DNA of 64,000 nucleotides from Aculops lycopersici. Taxonomy: Eukaryota > Arthropoda > Arachnida > Trombidiformes > Eriophyidae. Position 1 is the first letter of the stretch. The number at the start of each line of letters is the position of its first letter. Location: positions 1,648,859-1,712,858 of the forward strand of contig WNKI01000004.1 in assembly GCA_015350385.1 (NCBI GenBank). Direction: 5' to 3'. This document shows, piece after piece, positions 1-10,092 of the stretch. Under the pieces are notes generated by a model, which had not been told where the DNA came from, made no database searches, and saw only the letters and a program-made list of their open reading frames with translations. Position numbers and translations under genes: made by a program.

Positions 1-570
1 ATGTTGGCAACAGTGACAGGCATAGTTGACTGCTATGCCAGTTGTGAAGATGTATAAAAATATTAACATATAGTATATATAGGTAGATGATTAATGGGAG
101 TTATATAAGCATCTGACTGAGAGTCGAAATCAAGATAGCGGATTGTTGACACGCGGCAGCGCAAACGAAAACAAACGCGCGTTTCAAATAAAATGGAAGA
201 TTTTCAGCGCAAAGGGAGAGAGAGAGAAAAGAGAAGGATTCGCAGCAGCCAGCCGGTTGGCGAGCGGGCGCCAGGCAGGCCATTGTGTGGAGCGCGCGCC
301 TGTGGGCAAAAGGCTGTGGCGATGGCTATTGGACAGCAAGCAGGAGCCGAACGGCAGCGGCTGACTGGCTGCCGCGTTACATTCTCGCATGGAAATCTTG
401 CACCGCACACACACACTTTGAACGGATACCAGAGCTCCAGAAAACTCGGACCAACTTTCAGTCGGAGTTTGAAGTTTACACACAATAAATAGTATTATCT
501 TATCACATGAAGGTAAAAATAATCAATATTAACTTACTTCTATAAAAATTAAATAGGATTTCAATACAAT
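1..570. other. Upstream region of the APLF-like gene
   Basis: No convincing coding sequence is seen; open frames here are short and lack family resemblance. The stretch should hold the promoter and 5' UTR of the gene starting at 571. A candidate 44-nt intron can be drawn at 513-556 (AAG|GTAAAA to AAATAG|G), just before the start codon, but without transcript data it is only a possibility. Confidence 0.4.
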
Positions 571-1677
571 ATGTCCACCGACGTTGTCAGTCTCGTTGGA
601 GTCGGAATCAAAGCCTCTATGAGGCTACAGAATGGCGTCAAAACGAAGCTTGGACGCGGCGAAAAAGAATTGAATTGCCCTGACAAGAAGGTCTCACGCG
701 AACATGCTTTTATTGAGGTTGACAAAGAGGGAAAGATTTGGCTTACAGCTGCTCACATAAATCCTTGCTTCCAATATCTTCCTGATGGGGAACAAAAACC
801 CATTCATAAGGGCGAGAGGGTTTGCTTGAAGGAGGGTGACAAGTTCAGTTTGTTACCTAAACAATACGTTTATAAGATAGTACTCAATGATGTAAAATCC
901 CACGAGGAGCCCGCTTCCAATAATAACAATGACAATGGAAACAGTAACAACAAGAACAAAAATATCGTTGAGGATGATGAAGATGAGGAGGATGAAGACG
1001 ATGATGAAGATGATGCAAGAGTTCAAACAACCTCAAAATCCAAGAGAGCTACCAAATCTGGTGGCTCCAAGTCAGGCGCAGGCAGTTCCAAGAAATCCAA
1101 GAGTAAAGATGATGATGATGATGAAGAGGATGACAGCTATCACGGATCCGAATCGGACGAGTCCGAGGAGGAACTCGATGATGAGGAGGACGACGAAGAT
1201 GAGCCCAGTGAGCCGAGCGACAGTGAGGACGAGGACGACGAGGACTATGGGTCAAAGAGGAAGAAGAAGACGTCACCCAAAAAGACTTCACTTGCAAAGA
1301 GGAGCTCAGGCGCCAGGCCTGCGAGAAAGGCTGTCAAACAGCCAGTTAAAGTTGATTTCATCAACGACGACGAGGATGAAGATGAAAACTTTGAGGAGGA
1401 CGAGGAGGATGACGATGACGACGAATTTCAACCCTCTGATGATAGTGATTGGGATGCCGAGCGTCGTGGAAAGAAGGCTAAGAAGAGCAAGAGAAAGGCC
1501 TCAAGCGACGATGATGATTCGGATGAAGACTGGGGCAAGAAGAAGAAGACAAAGAAGTCGAGTGGCGGCCCCAGTAGCAAGAAACCAAGGCCGGCCTCAT
1601 CGCGCCGTCAACCCTCGCGTGGAACTTCGTCTAGAAAATACCAGGAATCAGATGAGGATGACGATGACGACTATTGA
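571..1677 (+). CDS. APLF-like FHA-domain protein with acidic histone-chaperone tail
   Basis: The protein has 368 aa. Residues 1-106 form a PNKP/APLF-type FHA domain: GRG at 28-30, the phosphopeptide-binding SREHA at 42-46, HINPC at 62-66, and a GDKFSLLP-like strand near 89-96. Such domains bind CK2-phosphorylated XRCC1/XRCC4 in DNA-break repair. From residue about 115 the chain is almost entirely Asp/Glu blocks alternating with Lys/Ser/Arg blocks. Aromatic residues sit inside the acidic blocks (SDWD, DEDWG and the terminal DDDDDY), as in H2A-H2B chaperone tails of the APLF class. The PBZ zinc fingers of vertebrate APLF are absent. The ATG at 571 starts right at the domain and is the only sensible start. 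A nuclear repair or chromatin role is inferred. The FHA assignment is firm; orthology to APLF rather than another FHA protein is likely but not certain. Confidence 0.8.
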   Translation: MSTDVVSLVGVGIKASMRLQNGVKTKLGRGEKELNCPDKKVSREHAFIEVDKEGKIWLTAAHINPCFQYLPDGEQKPIHKGERVCLKEGDKFSLLPKQYVYKIVLNDVKSHEEPASNNNNDNGNSNNKNKNIVEDDEDEEDEDDDEDDARVQTTSKSKRATKSGGSKSGAGSSKKSKSKDDDDDEEDDSYHGSESDESEEELDDEEDDEDEPSEPSDSEDEDDEDYGSKRKKKTSPKKTSLAKRSSGARPARKAVKQPVKVDFINDDEDEDENFEEDEEDDDDDEFQPSDDSDWDAERRGKKAKKSKRKASSDDDDSDEDWGKKKKTKKSSGGPSSKKPRPASSRRQPSRGTSSRKYQESDEDDDDDY

Positions 1678-1723
1678 TCAGCATGATTATAATGATACCC
1701 TCGAGGTGAATCGAACGGGATTT

Positions 1724-1729
1724 AATAAA
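1724..1729 (+). terminator. Poly(A) signal of the APLF-like gene
   Basis: An AATAAA hexamer lies 46 nt after the stop codon at 1677, a normal position for cleavage and polyadenylation. A second AATAAA follows near 1903, before PREB. Confidence 0.55.
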
Positions 1730-2013
1730 CCCAGGAGCTTGCTATGAAAAAACCTTTTAGAGTATCTATAGAAACCAATACAACCACCATACCAAAGCGG
1801 CCGGCCACAGTAAAGCTAAACAGGATCGTGTGTTGTGAGTGCCACTCATACAATAATAACGCACCAAGTTTTGCTTTGTTTACCTCATGACCGCCACGTT
1901 TAATAAACGTTTCATCTCATTCTCACTTCATATCATTATCATTTAGCCCGTATACATATATTTATGATTCCAATTGATTTTGTATATGATCCATCTAACT
2001 CCATAACCTGAGC

Positions 2014-3264
2014 ATGCAAGCCAATAACTCGACCAAGGACCGTGCATTTGAGCCACAAAAATTGGGCAGATTTAGTCAAGCCGTGGCCATATATTTAGCA
2101 GATTTTCCAATTTACTATATCGAATGCATAAGCGAATGTCACTTTGTTGTGGCAGGCGGAGGTGGTGGCTCCGAGACTGGAGTTTATAACCAAATAGATA
2201 TAGTGGAGCTAAATCCAACGGATAACTCTTGTGCCGCTGATCCGGTTATGAGATTCCGGACACCAAAAGAGTTACCTGATGCCATTATGGCTGGCTCACT
2301 ATGCAAGAATCTACCGATAGTAAACACTCGACTTGTCACAGGTGGTTCAGAGGCTGTCATTTATCACATTGTCTATGATCCAAGACTAGAGAAGTTTATA
2401 ATAAAGAAACATGAAATTCTAAGGAACCCAAAGATAAGAAGCCAAATCAAGAGTGTCAAATATTTTAAAGACAAGATTCTATTAGGTGGCTTCGATGGTC
2501 AGCTAACATTTTGGAATATGACCAGCGGAGAGGTTGAGCGCCAGCTTAAGGCCCACACAAAACCCATTGCCGAGATTGATGTCGACGAGGCTGGCCAGCA
2601 AATTGTAACCGTATCGCGTGATGAAAACAGGTGTTGCATTTGGAATGCTTCAAATGGAAAGCTAATTCATGAGTTTACAGAGGAAACTATAAATCCTGAC
2701 AGACCAAAAGTGGACCTTTCGTCAAAGGGACCAAAGCTTCCCAAATATAGCTATAGATCTGCTAGATTTGCTTGCGATGCCACATCTAACAAGAAGCCCT
2801 CAAGCAACACAACATTTCTCCTTATTGCATGTAATATAAACTCTCCCAAGGCCGCGAGTAAATTATTCAGATGGACTTCGCCGGAATACAATCACCATAT
2901 GGCCATTCCAGTGACCACCGATGGCGTTATGGCGATGACAGTGAGTTTAGATGGAAAATGTGTGGCAATTGGCTCAGGCGGCGGATCCGTGTCCATATGT
3001 GAGGTTAAAAAGTTGACTCAAATTTATCACATTGACAATGCCCACAAAACATTTGTTACAAATTTAGAATTTTTACCACCAAGAGCGGAATCATTGAGCT
3101 TAACAAATTCCAAACTTTGCCCTCTTCTCTCGGTGTCGGTTGACCGGCGTATAGTTATCCATAGGCCAGGTGGTAGTTCATTCCTCGTAAGTCTCCTGGA
3201 ACGAGTCTCGCTAGGTTTCTTTGTATTCCTATTGTTTTCTGCGATTTATAGATTCATTAATTAA
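2014..3264 (+). CDS. PREB: PREB/SEC12, guanine-nucleotide exchange factor for SAR1
   Basis: The protein has 416 aa, the usual PREB length. It is an ER membrane WD40 protein that loads SAR1 with GTP to start COPII budding. The N-terminal blade carries the SEC12-family glycine-rich K-loop (AGGGGGSETGVYNQ, residues about 48-61), which contacts SAR1 and binds potassium in the yeast protein. WD-like repeats follow (LLGGFDGQLTFWN, IVTVSRDENRCCIWN, VAIGSGGGSVSICE, LSVSVDRRIVIHR). The last 25 or so residues are a hydrophobic C-terminal anchor (LGFFVFLLFSAIYRF) with a very short lumenal end. The gene is a single exon 336 bp behind the APLF-like gene on the same strand. The start is the ATG at 2014; there is no better upstream ATG. 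Confidence 0.92.
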   Translation: MQANNSTKDRAFEPQKLGRFSQAVAIYLADFPIYYIECISECHFVVAGGGGGSETGVYNQIDIVELNPTDNSCAADPVMRFRTPKELPDAIMAGSLCKNLPIVNTRLVTGGSEAVIYHIVYDPRLEKFIIKKHEILRNPKIRSQIKSVKYFKDKILLGGFDGQLTFWNMTSGEVERQLKAHTKPIAEIDVDEAGQQIVTVSRDENRCCIWNASNGKLIHEFTEETINPDRPKVDLSSKGPKLPKYSYRSARFACDATSNKKPSSNTTFLLIACNINSPKAASKLFRWTSPEYNHHMAIPVTTDGVMAMTVSLDGKCVAIGSGGGSVSICEVKKLTQIYHIDNAHKTFVTNLEFLPPRAESLSLTNSKLCPLLSVSVDRRIVIHRPGGSSFLVSLLERVSLGFFVFLLFSAIYRFIN

Positions 3265-3951
3265 ATTGAAAATATTCTGATTGTACATCCATTATTTCAA
3301 TGATGATAATAATAATTAAAATATAGTAGTAGTTGATTAATCTTTCTCTTGATGATTGTCGCATATGGGCTTACTAAATGGCTCCAACTTCCTGTTACTG
3401 AGTGAGTGAGTGAGTTAGCGGGCGATCAAGCAAGTGACGCAATCGTGGTGGCATAGCCACTCGCAAGTGCATTGTGCGCTTGCAAAGTGTGCTTGTATGA
3501 TACAGTGGACTGACATTTAGGGTGTGATGTTGATGCGACCGTTATGTAATTTAGTGTGTCCCAATTATTGCTCGAGTTATGAATCAGTAATAACTAAACT
3601 GACATCACACTACTTGATTTAATGGAGAATAGAGAAAGAGCGAGAGTTCATTGAACGCTTCAGTGGGTCAATTATAAATCACAGTGGGTTATTATTGCAT
3701 TGTCGCTGCACTGTTGCCGATTTGGTCCTCAAGTTGCTAGTTTACTGTACCATATGGTGGGATTTTTCTTGATAGAAAGTCGTAGATTTAGATTTGAAAA
3801 TGAAGTCAACTGTTAGAACAAAGAGAAACGAGTTTAGATTTGATCTCAATGGCAGAAGTTTGAGTTGGATCGAGAAAAGGTGGGCGCGCAAATGGAGGTC
3901 ATAATCTAGAGGAATTCGACCAAAAAGTTACCAAGGTCGTTAACTAGAATC
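3265..3951. other. Intergenic region before the LARP4-like gene
   Basis: No gene is seen. It should contain the PREB 3' UTR (A/T-rich, about 3265-3340) and the 5' UTR or promoter of the gene at 3952. A short GAGT tandem repeat lies at about 3400-3415. Confidence 0.4.
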
Positions 3952-6900
3952 ATGATGACCAATGGCCAGCAGCAGAAGCAGTATCATCAAGTGAATAGTG
4001 ATTACATAAGAACAAACAAAGTGAGCGGGAGAAAAAGTTTTCCAGTGAGTTCCAGTGCCCGATTTAGTAATTTCATTCAGTATCATAGCAATATTAATTT
4101 CAATAATAACAATCACATCAACACCCTCAATAGGAGGCCAGTTACAATTAGAGGTAACCAGAACCGAGAGAGGTCAACGCGGTGGAGGAGGAGGAGATAT
4201 AATCGAAGTGACAGGAGTAGGTTGAGGGATTTAAGAGTGAGAAATTTTATTGGTCAATCAGGCGGAAGTTGCTGGTGTTGCTACTGTTGCGCCTGTTGTT
4301 GCAATGAATTCAAGCAGGCAAGGATCAACAAAAGACTTGCTTCTGAAGGATGTAATAGTTTTGATTTTAATTTTACTGATCGATCAATTGAAATGGCCAG
4401 ACCCAAGTTCATTAATAACCAACGTGTGGGTAACGAATCTCAAGCTATTATACACTCGCCCAAACCAACCAACCAACCAAAACCAATCTTCTCCAAATCA
4501 ACAGTTAAATTTCAGCCACAACAAGTGGCAACAAGTTTTTGTGCGACAACGACAACGACAACAACAACAACAACAACAACGACAACATCATTGACAAAAA
4601 CGACCACCATGACCAAAACAAAGCAAATTGATCAACGGGCAACCATTGTTGGGTGCAAGAGAGCTAGTTGCTTTGGAAAGCTGCGCAGAGCTTTGCGGGC
4701 AGATGATGAGAGTGCTGGCCAACTGTTGAGACAACGATCTCAATTTCGACTACCGGCCCCAAGTTGGAGATTGGCGAATGACATGAGAGGCAGATTCTCG
4801 GACCAGTTAACATCGCCATCGACAGCAACAACAACATCAGAAATCTCAACGATAGCCACAAGTGGTGGCCACGGAGTTGCTGCTTGCAGACTACCACCCT
4901 ATTGGGCTCAGAAGCGGAGACGAATGCTCGACGACGGGGCCGAGCTAGAGGCCTACATTTTGGCCGATCTAGCCGCCAACACCTCTGCTGCTGCCACCGA
5001 CTCTGAGATTGCGACGTCGACGAAGACAACAAATACGTTAACGACGACAATGATGCAACGACCGTGCGATTCCGCTTGCCGCCGAGGCCAACAAGTGGCT
5101 TGTCGAAACATTTCGTCTATCCCATCGGGCACTGCTGCTGCGGTTGCCGCCGAGGTAGGTGCAGAAGAGCAACAGAGGCAACAGCAACAGCAGCGCTGGC
5201 GGCAGCTAATGGAAACGCGTAGGCCAATGCAGGAGCCAATGCAAAGTTACCATAAGCAGGCGCAGAGGTCTACGCAAAAGTCTGAGTTTGGTGGCATAAA
5301 TAAGGCAACACATGTAGGAGCTTCTGGAAGAGTGGCAAATATAGCGACGACGGCCACATTGGTCGCGGCCACGGTCGCGGCACCAATGGCTTCAGCAGCA
5401 ACGACGGTAGCGGCAACGACGACGACGCATCAACAAGTGGTGATGGCCCAATCAATCGCACAAAAACGTGAAAGCGGCTGCGTCCTATCGACTGAAACGA
5501 CGACAGCAGCAGCAGCAGCAGCCACGACCACAACTAGGCCAGCTCAGTCGACTCGGCGGACGGTGGCGTGCAATCGCATCAACATCAACAATAACACCGA
5601 CACCAACCCTAGCTTTTTGTATTTGCATTCTATTTTTAACCGCAGGAGAGAGGGAGAAAGTGGAGGAGGAGTTGGTGGAAAAATCAAGGGGGCCGCTCAA
5701 AATTTTAATTTAATTCATAGCCACCGAAAGTCCGACAGCCAGGGCATAAATTATAATCAAATCACAAGGGTCTCCATGAATCCTGGCGCAGGAGAGATAG
5801 GCGCCGGCGCCGGCGGTGGCGGTCAGCGGGGCATCCGCAAGAGGCGCGGCTTCAATCAAGTAGCTGGACGCGGCAGCGACGGATCCACAGGTGAAGTAGC
5901 AAGTTGCAACAGTGTTCCTGGTAATGGGGGGCATTATATAAGGTCGTCGCAGGAACCACTTCAAGTTCAAAGCCAAAACCAGAAGTTGAGCGAGCAGCAA
6001 CAGCAAGCGAACCAACCGGCGCCTATGGGCGCCCAATCCACAGGTGGTGGTGAAACTCACCTGCTACAGCAGCAAATAAACATACAGAAAGCAGGTTCCT
6101 TGCAGCATCAACCACAATCAAAACCACAACAACCCACGCAAACTCCTCCCTATAAACGGCCACTTTTAGGTGAGGGTGGCCTTTTGACGGAGAAACTAAA
6201 CAATGTGATGATTTGCAATCCTAACACTGCAAACAACTGTCCGGGTAGCAGTAGTACAACCACTACTAGTCAGTCTCGTAGACACTCCATACTTAGCGAG
6301 CACAGTCAGGCTGGCTCATCGTTGGATCCAAACAATGATCAAAACTTACATCCTCTTGAGATGAGCAGTCAGGAGGCTAAATCGTCGATCTCAATCTATG
6401 ACCCACTGCCGAGACCTGGTGACGATCCCCAGCAACACGAGCAATTACAATATAACAACCACCAACATCGTTTGCAACAACAACCACAGTTTCAGAATCA
6501 GCAATCTGCTAGCTCACAGGTTCAAAGTTGCACCGGTTGTCCGGCGTCGGCAACAGGTTGCAACATCCAACTTCCGGCCCAGCGTCTGGACTCCACGGCG
6601 TATCCGCCGGAAAAAGCGGCTACTCAATCTCGGCAGCAAAATAAACAGCAACAACAGCAGCGGCAGCCGCCGCCGCCGCCGAGAGGCCAGCAACGGAAGC
6701 CAGGTGTTAATTTAACGACTTCCAATCAAGCTGCAGACTCGAACCAGAATCAACCACCGCCCGCCGTAGCAGTGGCCGAGTATCACGCTGATCTGTGGCG
6801 TCCGCTCGAGCCGCCGCCAGACTTTTGCAAATCCAATCCAATGCCCAAGCCAATGGCCGCAGTAGGAGCAACAATGCCAATGCAACTGGCAACAGACTTC

Positions 6901-8218
6901 CAGGGACAAGAACCACTAATCGCTTTGCCCGATTCCAATGGACAAAACTTTTTCTCCGAGGTGACGATCGAGTTGGATCCGAAGCGAGCAGCGTTAACCG
7001 ACAAGTTAAGTGGTCAACCGGAAGCGGCGACTAGTCGGACGATTCGAATCGATTCGCGCTGGTCACACGAGCAACTCGTTGAGTTGCTGGCCAGCGAGCT
7101 GAGGCTCTTGAACTCGCCTCCGACAGCTGCCACTACAATGCCTAAATCATCGCCATCGTTTACGGCAAGCGATGCACAATCACCGCTCGGATCACCCGAG
7201 GACTATTCGACTAATCGAACGAACAGGTGGCGCGAGGAGGCAAGCAATCTGCTCGCCGCACTTGAGGTTCACCTGAAGGACGATGGCGGTCGTCGAGATT
7301 GTAGCACTAGCGAGCCAAATGGCAATATGGATTGCGGTGGCAATAGCAACGGAGCCCCAGTTGGTGTTGCCTCTACTACCGCTCCTGCTACTGCCACCAA
7401 TACTTCTACTTCTTCTCCGATTTCGACTCGTACAGTTTCTGCGCCAACTGAAAAGGCAACAACCACCACCGAGCCGAACGGCGCACCGCTCGCTAGAATA
7501 TCAGCACACTGCCACGACCATAGAGAAACGGCCCCAGAAAAGGGAGCGACTGTTTCGACTAAGCAACAGACTACCGCTAGTGCGCAAATGAAGACGACGA
7601 CGATAGCTGCGGCGGCGCCGGCGACAAGCCAGACGAGAGGCAAAGCAACATGCGCTAGCTTACCAACGACTGCAACTCATGTTAGTGGGCTAGTATTACA
7701 GCGACAGCAGCAGCAGCAGCAGCACCACCACCATCATCAACACCACCACCAACAGCAACACATTTTTGGCTCGCGAAAGTTCAGTCTTGGCAGCGGACGG
7801 AGGGGCAGCGATGATCTCGACTGGCGAGCTAGCGGCGGTTGTGGCAGCAGCAGTATCAGCGGTCCCACAAAAATGAGAGAGCTCAAAAGTCAAGCAACAA
7901 CTCAAGTCCAAGTGGCAGCACCAAAGACTAAGACAATCACTACAATGTACCAAAATAACCAGACGATTACAAAGCGGCAGGCCGAAACCATGAAGCCACA
8001 ACAAGAGACTGCCGAGATAGAAACAAAGAGCCAGAATCACAATGCAAATCAGATGAACCAAAATTCAAATTCAAATTCGAATCCAAACCAAAAGCCACAA
8101 TCACAAACACAAATAGCAGTGGCAGCAACAATACCGCAGCAACCTACAGTCAAGTTGACCTATGCAAAGATAACGCTCAAATCAAACGAATCCAAACAGC
8201 AACCAAAACCACAAGTTC

Positions 8219-8262
<44 letters not shown>

Positions 8263-8263
8263 G
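3952..8263 (+). CDS. LARP4-like giant low-complexity protein, exon 1
   Basis: This is a 1,437-codon open frame plus one base, starting at ATG 3952 (a second ATG follows directly). It is low complexity throughout: runs of Gln, Thr, Ala, Ser and Asn, several His-rich tracts near 7720-7760, and no domain I recognise. The most conserved-looking stretch is about 6780-7290 (acidic/aromatic WRPLEPPPDF, then a likely helical segment near RWSHEQLVELLASELRLL). It ends in (CAA)15 at a good donor, CAAG|GTGAGT. Joining 8263 to 10093 keeps the frame (phase 1), so this exon and the next would give a protein of about 3,010 aa. The link to LARP4 rests only on the RRM in exon 2. If the splice is wrong, this would be a separate unknown gene ending at 8286. 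Confidence 0.65.
8218..8262 (+). repeat. (CAA)15 polyglutamine tract abutting a splice donor
   Basis: Fifteen perfect CAA triplets encode 15 Gln and run directly into AAG|GTGAGT. The proposed acceptor at 10092 also sits in a CAA repeat ending in CAG. Confidence 0.95.
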
Positions 8264-10092
8264 GTGAGTCTTCGGCTCCTCCATAGACGAGATATATTTA
8301 TAAAAATATATATATATATATCTATATATAAATATACATCCGAGTTTTAAGCTTAAATCCCTTGATATCGATGATATTGTACTTAGAGAGCATGACCTTA
8401 AAAGTCAATAAATGGGCGCTGGTGGCGCCAAAGCGACCGACTGTTGAGGTAGTAAAAGTAAAAGTGGACGAAAACGAAGTAGTTGCTGAGTCCACAACGA
8501 GACTTTAGCAGACGAGAAGAAGGATACGAGACAAGACTAAAAACTAGGTGGAGATAAACCTGCGACTCAGTTGGCGTAACTTGCTCACTTTTGTGTGGTC
8601 TCTTTCTCTAAAAACAGAGAAGCAAGTTCATCTGCAGAAATCAAGATGTGCGAGTGAGATTTAAAGTGGGAGGCTGAAGATGTTAAAGTGTGACTCTCCA
8701 ATGTTGGCCTCGAGCACTCGGCCACGTTGAGCGGAAGTTGCGAGTGAGCGCATAGCGACTTCTCTTCCTATCTTGAGCGCGCGCGGCAAGTCGCTCCAGT
8801 TTCGCTCGGCAGCCAACTAGTCGAAGGCGTCGACGCAAATCCGACGCGATGGCCGCTCTACTTTCTATTTACTTTCGTCAACTGCAACGCCGGCACTTGG
8901 TTCTATGTAATATATGTGCAGCTGTTGCTCAAATTGCAAGGACGACTGGCAGGCACCAAAACCTTATTCGATTTGCTATGGGAGAATTCTCCTGCAATTC
9001 GCATTTGATGTTGCTACAAAATTAGCTTGAAATTTGCCACTCCTCGATCCCAACTCTGATTCACTCACTCACTCACTTTCTCACTATAGCAGCCACTCAA
9101 TGTTATGGAGTTTCTGTTTAGTTTGTCTAGTATTAGAGTCATAAATCCGACTCACACGAGATGATCATCTGGAACTATACTGTAGGAAGTTACGAAATAA
9201 AATCGTATCTTGTTGGTTTAGGATGTCATCTAAAATATCTCGGTTTCAACTTGTTGGCCATCGTAACGAGCGGAAGCTACATCGATTTTAGCTCAAGTTG
9301 CAATAGACGCATCTGCCGAAAACAGCATGAGCGATTTGTTGCCATTGAAGTCTGAATGGTAACAAATCGTTCCTCGTTGCAAACAAGTGGCTAAGTAGCC
9401 TAAGTGCTCAACTGTCGCTATTCGATACCATCTGGCGTTAGAAGAGGAGAACCCGAGTCAATAATGTCTTCCGCTCAACCTAAATTTAAACTGCTTTTTT
9501 GTCTAGTAATTTTTTCAACTTTTTTTATATCTCTTAACCTATCGTAAACTCACTACTATTCGTAACAGTGTAGGAAGATTCCATAACCACAAGCAAGTTG
9601 CTCTAGTGTAATTTAGCCGCATATACAATCAATCCATGGTATAAGTACACTATCCCATGTAATTTGATTGAGTGGACTTGAAACATGTATTCGGTTGGGA
9701 GAAGATCGATGCAACTCCCAACACTTTCGCTTCATCTTGTGCGCTCTAGATCTCGTGCTCAAAAACCCATCTCTTACATTACCTTTCGTTGTATCTGGCA
9801 CCAACTGGTGTAACAGTTAAATTTCACTCAATACAGACGGTTACAGCCCTGGTGACCTAACTGTGTATCATTGAATCTTCCCAACTCGACTATCTGGATC
9901 TCTATCCAGTGTGAGCAATCAAAGAAGCAACAACAAAAAGCACCATCAACAGTATGAGTTAGCTACTCGATCATTAAATTGCTCAGGCGATGAGCTCAAG
10001 CAGCTTCCTGTTTTGTTGCTACACAACCAATACTAACTCTCACTTCTCTCTTGTATAACTTTGCAATCACACAACATCAACAACAACAACAG
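8264..10092 (+). other. Proposed intron of the LARP4-like gene
   Basis: This 1,829-bp stretch has many stop codons in all forward frames. It begins GTGAGT and ends in CAACAACAACAG after a pyrimidine-rich stretch (CACTTCTCTCTTG, about 10041-10053). It contains a CACT tandem repeat at about 9061-9080. I looked here for the missing La motif and did not see one. An internal promoter for exon 2 is possible. Confidence 0.55.

Noticed and set aside
1703..1722. Minus-strand GTTCGATTC resembling a tRNA B box
   Set aside because: The flanks do not form a T-stem and no acceptor or anticodon stem is found; it lies in a 3' UTR.
929..1747. 272-codon frame overlapping the APLF-like gene
   Set aside because: It is a shifted reading of the acidic GAT/GAG repeats, giving Met/Arg/Thr-rich nonsense.
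8445..8454. TGAGGTAGTA, matching the 5' end of let-7
   Set aside because: The match stops after 10 bases (AAAGTA follows instead of GGTTGT) and no hairpin partner is seen nearby.
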